Part shown: positions 10,117-18,006 of the stretch, piece after piece | Numbering within the stretch: position 1 is the first letter of the stretch | How the letters are laid out: every line of letters starts with the position of its first letter | From: CAVUAF01 sp963739375 | GTDB lineage: Bacteria > Acidobacteriota > Terriglobia > Terriglobales > Acidobacteriaceae | Reading direction: 5' to 3' | Length of the DNA: 64,000 nucleotides | Assembly (NCBI GenBank): GCA_963739375.1 | Contig: CAVUAF010000014.1 | Location: 248,001-312,000 of the forward strand | Translations under genes and position numbers: made by a program | Notes under the pieces: model-generated | The model's database searches: none | What the model was told of the DNA's origin: nothing | Seen by the model: only the letters and a program-made list of their open reading frames with translations

Positions 10117-10976
10117 GCCACGATCCTTTCCTGGTCCCGGCGCGCCAGCACGCGATGCCGGTGCGCGCCCCAGAGGGCGGCGCCGAGCGCCCCGGCGTAG
10201 ATCGATTGCGGGTGGGTCACGACCTGCACCGCCAGGCTCTCTTCGGCGATCTTTTCGCGCAGTGCGGTGGCGAGCCCCACGTCGGCGGCGAGGCCGCCGG
10301 TGATGGCGACGTCGCCGTCCACGCCGATGGCGCGCAGCAGCTTGGCGTAGCGTCCCGCCATGGAGAGATGAATTCCCTTCAGGATGTCGCCGGCCTCGAT
10401 GCCGCGGCTCACCATATTAATGACATCGGTCTCCGCCAGCACGGCGCAAATGCTGCTCACCGCCTGGGGCGTATGGGCCGAGCAGGAGAGCGGGCCGACG
10501 TCCTCGAGGGTGATCCCCAGGTAGCGGGCCACGTTTTCGAGGAACTGGCCGGAGCCGGAGGCGCACTGGCTGGTCATACGATACGCGAGGACGCGGCTGC
10601 GCTCGTCAATGCGCATGGCGCGGGCATGGAGGGCGCCGACGTCGAGCACGGCGCGCACCCCGGGCATGAGGAAGGCGGCGCCACGCGCGTGGGTCGTCAT
10701 GCCGTAGAAGTGGCCGCGGCGGAAGTCCACCAGCTCGCCTTCGCCGGTGGAGGCGATGTAGGCAAGGTCGGCGGCGGCGAGCCCGGCCTCTTCCAGCGTC
10801 ACGTCGAAGCCGGCGCGAATCACCTTGCGCAGGTCGCGGCGGCGGACGCGCTCGGTGCGCGTGGCGAGGATGGCGGGCGCGCCGTCGTCGGTCGTGCTCA
10901 CCAGCGCGACTTTCACCGCGCTGGAGCCAACGTCGATGCCCGCGGTCAGCAGCGTGGTGGCCGCAGGGTTCAGCAT
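10113..10976 (-). CDS. bcrD: Benzoyl-CoA reductase subunit D (BcrD/BadG-type ATPase)
   Basis: 287-residue member of the BadF/BadG/BcrA/BcrD ATPase family. Together with subunit A it couples ATP hydrolysis to electron delivery into the BC module of class I benzoyl-CoA reductase. The phosphate-binding GIDVGSS (13-19) is present. C138 (TSQCASGSGQF) and C177 (SSICAVLAET) are the candidate ligands for the [4Fe-4S] cluster that bridges the A and D subunits. The ATG at 10976 overlaps the end of bcrA by 7 nt. The length fits the short ATPase subunit (Thauera BcrD is about 280 residues). The family also includes 2-hydroxyacyl-CoA dehydratase activators, but the had/oah neighbours make the benzoyl-CoA assignment much more likely. 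Confidence 0.9.
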   Translation of the reverse strand: MLNPAATTLLTAGIDVGSSAVKVALVSTTDDGAPAILATRTERVRRRDLRKVIRAGFDVTLEEAGLAAADLAYIASTGEGELVDFRRGHFYGMTTHARGAAFLMPGVRAVLDVGALHARAMRIDERSRVLAYRMTSQCASGSGQFLENVARYLGITLEDVGPLSCSAHTPQAVSSICAVLAETDVINMVSRGIEAGDILKGIHLSMAGRYAKLLRAIGVDGDVAITGGLAADVGLATALREKIAEESLAVQVVTHPQSIYAGALGAALWGAHRHRVLARRDQERIVA

Positions 10977-12298
10977 GTGGCCCCCGCGCGCTGCGCGAAC
11001 ATGGCGGCGCCGAGCGCCCCGGTGTAGATAGAGTCGGGCGAGATGTTGAGCGCGATCGGGCCGTAGTTCTGCTGCACCAGCTCCCGCAGCGCCGCCACCG
11101 CCGCGGGATTGCGGGCCACGCCGCCGGTGAAGGTGAACTCGTTGGCGACGCCGCCGGAGCGCGCCAGCAGCGACATGGCGCGCAGCACGATGGCGCGGTG
11201 CAGCCCGGAGAGGATGTCGGTCTGCTTCTGTCCCAGGGCCAGGCGGTCGCGCAGCTCGGCGCCGGCAAACACGGTGCAGGTGCTGCTGATCTTGGTGCTG
11301 CAGGTGCTCTGCTGGGCCAGCGGACCGAGCTCGTGCAACCCGAGGTTCATCTCGTCGGCGATGTAGCCCAGGTAGCGGCCGCAGCCGGCGGCGCAGCGGT
11401 CGTTCATCTGGAAACTGGTGACAATGCCGTGCCCATCCACCTGGATCGCCTTGGTGTCCTGGCCGCCGATATCGAGCACGGTGCGGGTGGCGGGGAACAT
11501 GGCATGCGCGCCCAGGCCGTGGCACAGGATTTCGCTGCGGATCTGGTCTTTGGGGAACGGCAGGCGCTGGCGCCCGTAGCCGGTCCCGACCATGCCGGCA
11601 ATGTGCAAGTCCACCCGGCGGGCGCCGGCGACGGCCGCGCGCAGCTCGGACTCGCGGGCCCGCACCTCGGGCGTGGCGCCGGCGAGCGTAGCGGCGAGCG
11701 CCGCGCGGATGTGGCGGTCGAAAGCGCCGTCGGCGCTGGCATTCTCGACCGCGAGGATGGCGGCATCGAACAGGCCGCAGAGCAGGTCGAAGCTGATGCC
11801 CTTGGGGTCGGCCAGGGACTCGGCGAGCTGCATGAAGTCGGCGGCGGCGAGGTCGCGGAAGAAGTCGCTCTTGCGCACCGCGAGCGCGCTGAAGTACGCC
11901 GCGGCGCGCTCCAGCATCGCGGCGTGGATGCGCTCCAGCACGACGGTAAGTTCGCGGCGGTGCGCGTCGTGGCGGGGGATGGCGGCGGCACGCGCGAGTT
12001 CCTGGCGCAGGCGCTCCACCTGCTCGAGATGCTGTTCGAGGCGGAAGTTGCGCAGCAGCGCGGCGAGAAACGGCGCGCGCACCGCGGCGAGCGAGGCGTC
12101 GCGCTCCAGCGCCTGCCGCACCAGGCCGAAGCGCGCCTGCACGAAGGCTTCGTCGCGCACGATCTCGGCCGCCACGTCGTAGCTGCTGCGGGTGTTGGTG
12201 ATGCCGCGGCCGAGGGCCTCGCCCGCGGCGTCGAGCAGCACCGCCTTGGTGGTGGTGGAGCCGAGGTCGATGCCGAGATACACGTGGCGGGAGCTCAT
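10970..12298 (-). CDS. bcrA: Benzoyl-CoA reductase subunit A (BcrA/BadF-type ATPase)
   Basis: 442-residue large ATPase subunit of class I benzoyl-CoA reductase. It has the ATPase signatures GIDLGSTTTKAV (9-20) and LDIGGQDTKAI (275-285). Cysteines C302 and C306 (NDRCAAGCGRYL) and C333/C341 supply candidate iron-sulfur ligands. The long helical insertion between the two ATPase signatures (about 55-230) is the feature that separates BcrA from the shorter BcrD. The start overlaps the bcrB stop as ATGA. The order bcrC-bcrB-bcrA-bcrD matches that in Thauera aromatica. Confidence 0.92.
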   Translation of the reverse strand: MSSRHVYLGIDLGSTTTKAVLLDAAGEALGRGITNTRSSYDVAAEIVRDEAFVQARFGLVRQALERDASLAAVRAPFLAALLRNFRLEQHLEQVERLRQELARAAAIPRHDAHRRELTVVLERIHAAMLERAAAYFSALAVRKSDFFRDLAAADFMQLAESLADPKGISFDLLCGLFDAAILAVENASADGAFDRHIRAALAATLAGATPEVRARESELRAAVAGARRVDLHIAGMVGTGYGRQRLPFPKDQIRSEILCHGLGAHAMFPATRTVLDIGGQDTKAIQVDGHGIVTSFQMNDRCAAGCGRYLGYIADEMNLGLHELGPLAQQSTCSTKISSTCTVFAGAELRDRLALGQKQTDILSGLHRAIVLRAMSLLARSGGVANEFTFTGGVARNPAAVAALRELVQQNYGPIALNISPDSIYTGALGAAMFAQRAGATC

Positions 12299-13593
12299 CG
12301 CGCCACCTCCACCGCGCCCCGCTTCTGTTCCAGCATCTGCAGGTAGGACTCGATGCGGTTCTTGATGTTGGCGGACGAAAAGTAACGCGGGTCGACCAGG
12401 TCGCTCTCGATGAAGCCCCCGGGAACGCCGGTGCGCTGCTCGAGTTCGCGCAGCATCAGCAGCTGCCCCACGCTGAACGAGTTGCAGCTCTTCACGCTGT
12501 TGATGAGGAAGCCGTCGGCGGCGTAGTCGCGGATGTAGCGCTCCAGCAGCTCTACCCGCGTAGGCAGGCCGAGGTTGGTGTAGCAGCCGAGGCAGTATTC
12601 GGCGAGGCTTTCCAACGGCCGCTCGGGATCGTGGCGGAAGCCGCGGTCGTAAAGCCCGCCGACCTTGGTGTAGGAGCTGGCGACCACCACCGCGCCTTCG
12701 TCGTAGAACATTTTCCAGAACTCGCGGAAGCTGGTCCAGTTGGGCGGGCCTTCGACCACCAGGCGGTAGCGTTCGGTCGCGACCCCACCCTCGGGGGTGA
12801 TGGGGCCCAGGCCCGCGGCCAGCCGCGCCGCGATTTCCTGGCGCAGCACGCGGTAATACTCCACGCCTTCCGGAGTGCCGCGAAACGCGGTGAACATGGG
12901 CCCGATGTAGTAGACGCCGCCGAAGTAGGCGTCGATGGGCGAGGGGCGCGCCTTGGCGCTCTCCAGCACCCAGACCAGGTCGTCCTCGGCCGCGGCGGAG
13001 AGGCGGAGCATCTCGCGCAGGCGGTCTTCGTCGTACTTGCGCCCACTAATGCGCTCCAGCATGGGAATGACGTCGTTGCGCAACTGCTCGACGATGTAGG
13101 CGACGTGGTGCGGCTCAATGCGGCCGTCGGTCTGGTAGGGCACGTGCAGCATGGCGACCGGGCAGTCGTACTCCTGGCGCAGCAGCTCGAACCACTTCAG
13201 GAAAGTGAAACAGCCGGTATAGGAGAGCAGGAGCAGGTCCGGCCGCGGCAGCGCGACGCCGGTGGGGCCGATGTTGCCGCGCTTCAGCATGCCGAGGTCG
13301 CACTTCACGTAGGTGCAGACGTCCTCGCTATGGCCATGCTTTTCCGCTTCCGCGATGTAGTCGGCGGAGAGCTTGCGCATGCCGGATTGCAGCGCGTTGA
13401 TCTCGGGCAGGATGGGGAGCAGATCGAAGGAGCGCAACAGCTCGGTGAGGTTGCCGGGGACGAAGGTGGAGACGACGCGGCGGCCTTCGGCGGTGGCGCG
13501 GCCGAGCGCGTCGTAATAGCCGCCGATGAGCTGCTTCTGCAGCCGCATGCTTTGCTCTTTCTGGATCTCGGCTGGGGCGGTACGCGGGTTCAT
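12295..13593 (-). CDS. bcrB: Benzoyl-CoA reductase subunit B
   Basis: 432-residue subunit of the BcrB/BcrC module, which binds benzoyl-CoA and holds low-potential iron-sulfur clusters where the aromatic ring is reduced. It belongs to the 2-hydroxyacyl-CoA dehydratase D-component fold. Candidate cluster or active-site cysteines are C93 and C98 (VCTYVKCDL), C128 (YTGCFTF), C334 and C337 (EYCLGCYTN). I chose the ATG at 13593 because it overlaps the bcrC stop as ATGA, like the other junctions; an upstream GTG at 13605 would add four residues. Confidence 0.92.
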   Translation of the reverse strand: MNPRTAPAEIQKEQSMRLQKQLIGGYYDALGRATAEGRRVVSTFVPGNLTELLRSFDLLPILPEINALQSGMRKLSADYIAEAEKHGHSEDVCTYVKCDLGMLKRGNIGPTGVALPRPDLLLLSYTGCFTFLKWFELLRQEYDCPVAMLHVPYQTDGRIEPHHVAYIVEQLRNDVIPMLERISGRKYDEDRLREMLRLSAAAEDDLVWVLESAKARPSPIDAYFGGVYYIGPMFTAFRGTPEGVEYYRVLRQEIAARLAAGLGPITPEGGVATERYRLVVEGPPNWTSFREFWKMFYDEGAVVVASSYTKVGGLYDRGFRHDPERPLESLAEYCLGCYTNLGLPTRVELLERYIRDYAADGFLINSVKSCNSFSVGQLLMLRELEQRTGVPGGFIESDLVDPRYFSSANIKNRIESYLQMLEQKRGAVEVAR

Positions 13594-14783
13594 TGGTCGC
13601 TCCACAGGCGGATGGAATCGGAGAAGGTGCCGGCCTGCTCGCGGATGACCGCGAACTGACCGGTATCTTCCGAATACTTGAACTGGGTGTGAGGAATGCC
13701 GGCGCGCTCCAGCGCCGCGACCAGCATGGGCTGCTCGAGCAGCGCCGGATCGCAGAAGCTGGGAGCGCAGAAGATGACGCCGTCGGCGCGGTTCTGGCGC
13801 ACCGACGCGACCAGCGACTTACCGCGATGGCCTTCGGGCGCATAGCGCGAGGCCGTCTCCACGCTGTGCTGCAGGTAGGCGGCGGCCAACGCCGCGATGG
13901 GATCGCCGTCTTCAGGGATTTCCGCGGTCAGCCAGCGCAGGCCCAGCAGCAGGTCGTCGTCCACCACCCAGCAGCCGGCGCGTTCGAGGGTGATGAGCAG
14001 GCCGAGTGGCGGCTGCTCGCAGAACATGCCGACCAGCACTACGCGGCTGAGGTCCAGGTCGCGGCGCCCGGGTTCGGCGGCGGCGAGTTCGGTGTAGCGC
14101 CGCAGCATGCCGGTGTGTTCCTCCGGCGGCAGAACGTTGCCGGCGCGCAACACCGGGTAGACTTCTGCGATCGGAAACGCCCACGGGGTGCGGCTGCGCG
14201 CTTCGTACAGCGCGCGCAAGGCGGCGCGATGCCGGTTGTAGACGGTGATGCTGCGGCGGAGATCGTCGTCCGTGACCTCGCGCCCGGCGAGCCGCGCCAT
14301 GTCCGCGCACAAGGAGCGCAGTTCGCGCCGCCAGAAACCCGCGCCGGCCTCGGTGAAGCACTGCGGCAGGTCGACGTAGCGCGCGTAGCGATCGCGGAAG
14401 AGCAGGCGCCACATGCCCGAGAGGTTGCGGATGACGTCGCAGATGGAAGGAAAGAGCATGCCGTCGAGCGCGTCGAGGCGCCCGGAGACGGCGAGCTCGA
14501 TGGTGCTGCGCGGGATGTGGCAGATGTAGCTTTGGAAATAGGCGTCGCCGCGGATGATTTCCAGCTTGTCGCCGCCGCCGACAATGCCCACCGGCAGCAT
14601 GCCGGCGGCGTGGATGAGTTCGCGCGGGACGTAAATCGGCAGGTGGCCGATGGCCTTGCGGCCCGGCGCCGCGGCCTTCCATGCCTGGACCGCGCGCAGA
14701 TCGAGATCGTCGTACAGCACTTGCGCGCGCTCGACCAGGGCGTTGAGTTCGGACGTCACTACGGTGCTCCCGCCAGCGGTCAT
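13590..14783 (-). CDS. bcrC: Benzoyl-CoA reductase subunit C
   Basis: 397-residue partner of BcrB and first reductase subunit in the operon. It is of the same 2-hydroxyacyl-CoA dehydratase-like fold, with cysteines at C88 (ICHIPRST) and C115 (FPSICDVIR) and later in VGMFCEQPP and FCAPSFCDP that could hold the iron-sulfur cluster. Length agrees with Thauera BcrC (about 386). The ATG overlaps the oah stop by 4 nt. No ferredoxin gene is present inside this operon; the closest candidate is the 8-cysteine ferredoxin at 47.6 kb. Confidence 0.92.
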   Translation of the reverse strand: MTAGGSTVVTSELNALVERAQVLYDDLDLRAVQAWKAAAPGRKAIGHLPIYVPRELIHAAGMLPVGIVGGGDKLEIIRGDAYFQSYICHIPRSTIELAVSGRLDALDGMLFPSICDVIRNLSGMWRLLFRDRYARYVDLPQCFTEAGAGFWRRELRSLCADMARLAGREVTDDDLRRSITVYNRHRAALRALYEARSRTPWAFPIAEVYPVLRAGNVLPPEEHTGMLRRYTELAAAEPGRRDLDLSRVVLVGMFCEQPPLGLLITLERAGCWVVDDDLLLGLRWLTAEIPEDGDPIAALAAAYLQHSVETASRYAPEGHRGKSLVASVRQNRADGVIFCAPSFCDPALLEQPMLVAALERAGIPHTQFKYSEDTGQFAVIREQAGTFSDSIRLWSDQ

Positions 14784-15891
14784 CGGCCGACCTTCGGAGA
14801 GGTCGCGTTCGCCGCCGCCCAGGGAGCGATCTCTGCGACCAGTTCCTCGCTCCAGCCGGCGCCTTCCGCGAGCCGCTGCCGCAGGCGAATGAAATCCACT
14901 TCGCGCTGCTGCCGGGTGCCGTAGTGGAAGGCGCGGAAGCCGGCATTGGCCTCGGTCATCATGTTGAGCGCCAGCCAGGCGCGGTTGGTTTCGCGATTCC
15001 GGTCCCAGTGCACGAGCTTGTGCTTGCGCACGCTCTCCAGCGTCTTGGCCAGGCAGTCGGGCATGGTGTAGAGGAGCTTGGTGCAGAGCTCCTGCACCGC
15101 GGCGTCGAGCCGCGCCAGGTCCACCGTGCCGCGCGCCAGCAGCGCTTTCCCTGCCTCACGATCGGCGCCGGCCTTAAATTCGCCGTAGACGAGGCGGCCG
15201 AACTCGTCGTATTCGCGCTCGGTCACCACCAGCGGGTTCCCACACCATTTCCCGTCGAGGCGCAGCGCGGGCACCAGGTCGGTGAGCCCCCCGAAGCGGT
15301 AGAAGCGGTGCGCGCTCCACGGCTCGCAGAGCGTGGCGCTGAGCAGGGCGCGCTCGATGCCGACGAAGAGCGGGAGGAAGTCGGTGCTGCCGCCGTCGGG
15401 CGCCGAGCCGTGCTTCGGCCCTGCCTGGCCGAAGATGGCGAGGTCGCTGGCGAGGGAGAAGTCGCAGGCCATGCCGATTTCCTGCCCGCCGCCGACACGC
15501 ATGCCGTTCACGCGGCAGATCACCGGCTTGTCGCACTGCAGGATGGCGGTGACCATGTCGTTGAACAGCCGCATGTACTGGCGGTATTCGGCGGATGGCC
15601 GGCATAGACTTCGGCGTACTCGCGGGTGTTGCCGCCGGTGCAGAAGGCCTGGGCGCCGGCGCCGGTGAACACCACCGCCACCGCCGCGCGATCGTTGCTC
15701 GCGGCACGCAGCGCCAGGATGATCTCTTTCGCCATGTCGGTGGTGTAGCAGTTGAGCTCGCGCGGATTGTCGAGCGTGATCCAGATGTTGCAGAGCCCCG
15801 CGACCGGGTTGCCCTCGCGGTCGAGCGCGGGACGGCGCTCGTAAAGGATGTGCTGCGGCGCGAAGCTCTCCACCAGGTTGTGATCCTTCAT
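14780..15891 (-). CDS. oah: 6-oxocyclohex-1-ene-1-carbonyl-CoA hydrolase (one frameshift)
   Basis: Crotonase-family enzyme that adds water to and hydrolytically opens the alicyclic ring, giving 3-hydroxypimelyl-CoA in the benzoyl-CoA pathway. The N-terminal block CNIWITLDNPRELNCYT and the oxyanion-hole regions FCTGGNTREYAEVY and GGGQEIGMACDFSLASD fit Oah. The frame breaks near 15594. Restoring one missing base in CCGCC(G)GAATACC joins the two halves into a normal protein of about 370 residues, so the break is probably a sequence error. Start and stop both overlap neighbours (had and bcrC) by 4 nt. Confidence 0.88.
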
Positions 15892-16973
15892 GACCGTTCT
15901 CCTGCGGGCACGAGGACCGCCCGCCGCCGCAGTTCGCGCCGGTGGACGGCGGCCAGTATTTCCGGCGCCTCTGCCAGCGGATGCATTTCGATATAGGGCG
16001 CGAGCGCTACCTTGCCGCTCAGCACCAGGTCGAGGGCCGCCGGATAGCGCTCCGGCGGGCAGCCCCAGTTGCCGCGCGCCGTCGCATCCAGCGCCATCAA
16101 GTTGGAGAGCCGCACCTCGACCGCCTTCGCGGTGTAGCCCACCACGGCGAGATAGCCGCCAAAATCCAGCAGGCTGAAGGCGGTCTGCTGCCCGGCAGTG
16201 GTGCCGCTGGTTTCAAACACCTTCATCCCGATGCCGCGCTTCCCGCTCTGTTTCGCGAACTTCCGCACCGCCGCTTTGAGTTCCGGAGTGCGGGCGTTGA
16301 GCGTGAGCGTGGCGCCGTGCTGCGCGGCGAGTTGCAGGCGCTCGTCGTCCACGTCGATGGCTACCACCGCGGCGCCCAGCGCGGCGGCGATCTGCACGCC
16401 GAAGCCGCCGATGCCGCCCGCCCCGACGAATACCGCGACATCGTCGGCCGCGAGCCCGGCGCGGCAGATGGCTTCATAGGGCGTGGTGACCGCGTCGGCG
16501 ACCACGGACAGCATGGGCAGGGTGATGCCGGGGGGCAGGGCGTCGGGGACAAAACAGAGGCCGCGCGCGGGCACGCGGACGTGCGTGGCGAAGCCGCCGT
16601 CGCCGTCGTTGCCCGGCATGAACTGCTGGCGGCAGATGGTGGGCCGGCCGGCACGGCACGCCGCGCAGGCGCCACAGGGCACGACCGCCGGCACAATCAC
16701 GCCGCGCCCGGCCAGCGCTTCCGCGCCCGCACCCGCCGCGACCACGCGCCCGGCGATCTCATGCCCGAGGACCAGGGGCAGCGGGTGCCGGGTGGGGACT
16801 GCTTCATAGGCGAAGCCGATGTCGGTGTGGCAGACGCCGCAGCCGGCGACCGCCACCACCACTTCGTCGGCCCCGGGCTCGGGGAGGGCGGCAGCGCGCC
16901 ACTCGAAGCGGCCGGGGGCGGCGAGGCTCCAGGCGCCGGTGGCGCGGGCGGCGGCAGTAGCGGCGGTTGCCAT
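15888..16973 (-). CDS. had: 6-hydroxycyclohex-1-ene-1-carbonyl-CoA dehydrogenase
   Basis: NAD-dependent, zinc-containing medium-chain dehydrogenase that oxidises the hydroxyl intermediate before ring opening; first gene of the benzoyl-CoA operon. The catalytic zinc ligands C45 and H71-E72, the structural zinc cysteines C100/C103/C106/C114, and the nucleotide motif GAGGIGGFG are all present. The segment FMPGNDGDGGFATHVRVPARGLC is Had-like (quoted in part: GNDGDGGFATHV). The ATG at 16973 follows an AGGAGGG ribosome site. Directly upstream lie a TetR-type palindrome, a second inverted repeat and a CRP/FNR-type site, which suggests control by substrate and by oxygen or redox state. Confidence 0.9.
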   Translation of the reverse strand: MATAATAAARATGAWSLAAPGRFEWRAAALPEPGADEVVVAVAGCGVCHTDIGFAYEAVPTRHPLPLVLGHEIAGRVVAAGAGAEALAGRGVIVPAVVPCGACAACRAGRPTICRQQFMPGNDGDGGFATHVRVPARGLCFVPDALPPGITLPMLSVVADAVTTPYEAICRAGLAADDVAVFVGAGGIGGFGVQIAAALGAAVVAIDVDDERLQLAAQHGATLTLNARTPELKAAVRKFAKQSGKRGIGMKVFETSGTTAGQQTAFSLLDFGGYLAVVGYTAKAVEVRLSNLMALDATARGNWGCPPERYPAALDLVLSGKVALAPYIEMHPLAEAPEILAAVHRRELRRRAVLVPAGERS

Positions 16974-16987
16974 GGGGCCCTCCTGAC

Positions 16988-17012
16988 GATTCGTTCGAAC
17001 GTTCGTTCGGTA
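16988..17012. promoter_or_regulatory. TetR-type palindromic operator upstream of had
   Basis: The stretch is built from alternating CGTTCG/CGAACG units (ATTCGTTCGAAC followed by GTTCGTTCGGT) and contains nested palindromes around CGAACGTTCG. TetR-family regulators of acyl-CoA and aromatic pathways often bind such ACGAACGTTCGT-like repeats. It lies 15-39 bp upstream of the had ATG, where binding would block transcription. No TetR gene is present in the window. Confidence 0.6.
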
Positions 17013-17015
17013 TAT

Positions 17016-17031
17016 GGAGACTACAGTCTCC
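17016..17031. repeat. 7-bp perfect inverted repeat in the had promoter
   Basis: GGAGACT-AC-AGTCTCC, adjacent to the TetR-type palindrome. It may be a second operator or part of the -35 region of the benzoyl-CoA operon. Confidence 0.4.
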
Positions 17032-17052
17032 CGCCGCGGCGGGCAAGGGGGG

Positions 17053-17068
17053 CGTGATGGCGGTCACA
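17053..17068. promoter_or_regulatory. CRP/FNR-type operator between had and the transpeptidase gene
   Basis: CGTGA-TGGCGG-TCACA is an exact GTGA-N6-TCAC match, centred 87 bp upstream of the had ATG and 44 bp upstream of the divergent GTG at 17104. By analogy with AadR of Rhodopseudomonas palustris, a CRP/FNR protein that activates anaerobic benzoate genes, control of the benzoyl-CoA operon is the more likely role. Confidence 0.6.
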
Positions 17069-17103
17069 ACGATGCGTGATGCGGAATTGGGTATCATGCG
17101 CGG

Positions 17104-18006
17104 GTGCCGCGACCCGCCCGTCTCCGCTGGCTCCTGTGGGTAACGCTGGGCGCGGTGTTGCTCTCCGCGCAAGCGCCGCGGGGACCGCTGCACGAGGCGC
17201 TGCGGACGGCGCTGGCGGGCCGGCCGGGTACGGCCGTGGTGATGGAGGTCGAGAGCGGCCGCCTGCTCGCGGCCGTGGACCTGGAGCGCGCGGCGCGACG
17301 GCTGGCGGCCCCGGGTTCCACCGTCAAGCCCTTTGTCCTGCAGGCGCTGCTGGAGTCGGGCACGCTGGCGGCGCGCACGCAGATTGCCTGCCCCCGCCGG
17401 TTGGTGGTGGCGGGGCATCGCCTGGATTGCTCGCACCCGGCGGTGGCGCCGCTCAACGCCACCCAGGCGCTGGCTTACTCCTGCAACTTCTATTTCGCCA
17501 CCACGGCGCAACGGCTGAGTAACGCCGACCTGCGCAATGCCCTGCTGCGCGCCGGTCTTGACTCGCCGACCGGACTGGCAACCCAGGAAGCACGTGGACA
17601 CGTGGATCTGCCGGCGAACGTCGCCGAGCGGCAACTGCTGGCGCTGGGCGAGGAAGGAATTGAGGTGACGCCGCTGGCGCTGCTGGCGGCATATCGCCGG
17701 CTGGCGCTGCGGAAGCGGCACGGCGACGCGGCGCCGGCCATGCAGGTGGTGTTCGCCGGGCTGGAAGGATCGGTGGAGTTCGGCATGGCCTTGCCGGCAC
17801 GCACGCCGCAGATCGCCGTGGCGGGCAAGACCGGCACCGCCTCCGCCGGCAATGGCCAGACCCACGGGTGGTTTGCCGGCTACGCCCCGGCGGCGCAGCC
17901 GGAGGTGACGGTCGTCGTCTACGTCGAACGCGGCAACGGCCGCGATGCCGCTGCCGCGGCGCAGAAGATATTCACCGCGTACGCGGCGCAGCGGGGCCGG
18001 CGATGA
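17104..18006 (+). CDS. Exported penicillin-binding transpeptidase-domain protein
   Basis: 300-residue protein with an N-terminal signal/anchor (about residues 7-23) followed directly by a penicillin-binding transpeptidase fold. All three active-site motifs are present: S72-T-V-K75 (SxxK), S126-C-N128 (SxN) and K242-T-G (KTG). It is much shorter than class B PBPs because it lacks the N-terminal dimerisation domain, so it may act as a D,D-peptidase or a specialised transpeptidase. The GTG start at 17104 has no clear ribosome site. The stop overlaps the start of the SpoIID gene (ATGATG), so the two are translationally coupled and may act together on peptidoglycan. Confidence 0.82.
   Translation: MPRPARLRWLLWVTLGAVLLSAQAPRGPLHEALRTALAGRPGTAVVMEVESGRLLAAVDLERAARRLAAPGSTVKPFVLQALLESGTLAARTQIACPRRLVVAGHRLDCSHPAVAPLNATQALAYSCNFYFATTAQRLSNADLRNALLRAGLDSPTGLATQEARGHVDLPANVAERQLLALGEEGIEVTPLALLAAYRRLALRKRHGDAAPAMQVVFAGLEGSVEFGMALPARTPQIAVAGKTGTASAGNGQTHGWFAGYAPAAQPEVTVVVYVERGNGRDAAAAAQKIFTAYAAQRGRR

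Noticed and set aside
10113..14783. bcr genes as a 2-hydroxyacyl-CoA dehydratase with its activator
   Set aside because: Two different ATPase subunits, the long insertion of BcrA, the CBAD order and coupling to had and oah fit benzoyl-CoA reductase; a dehydratase system has a single activator and no had/oah.
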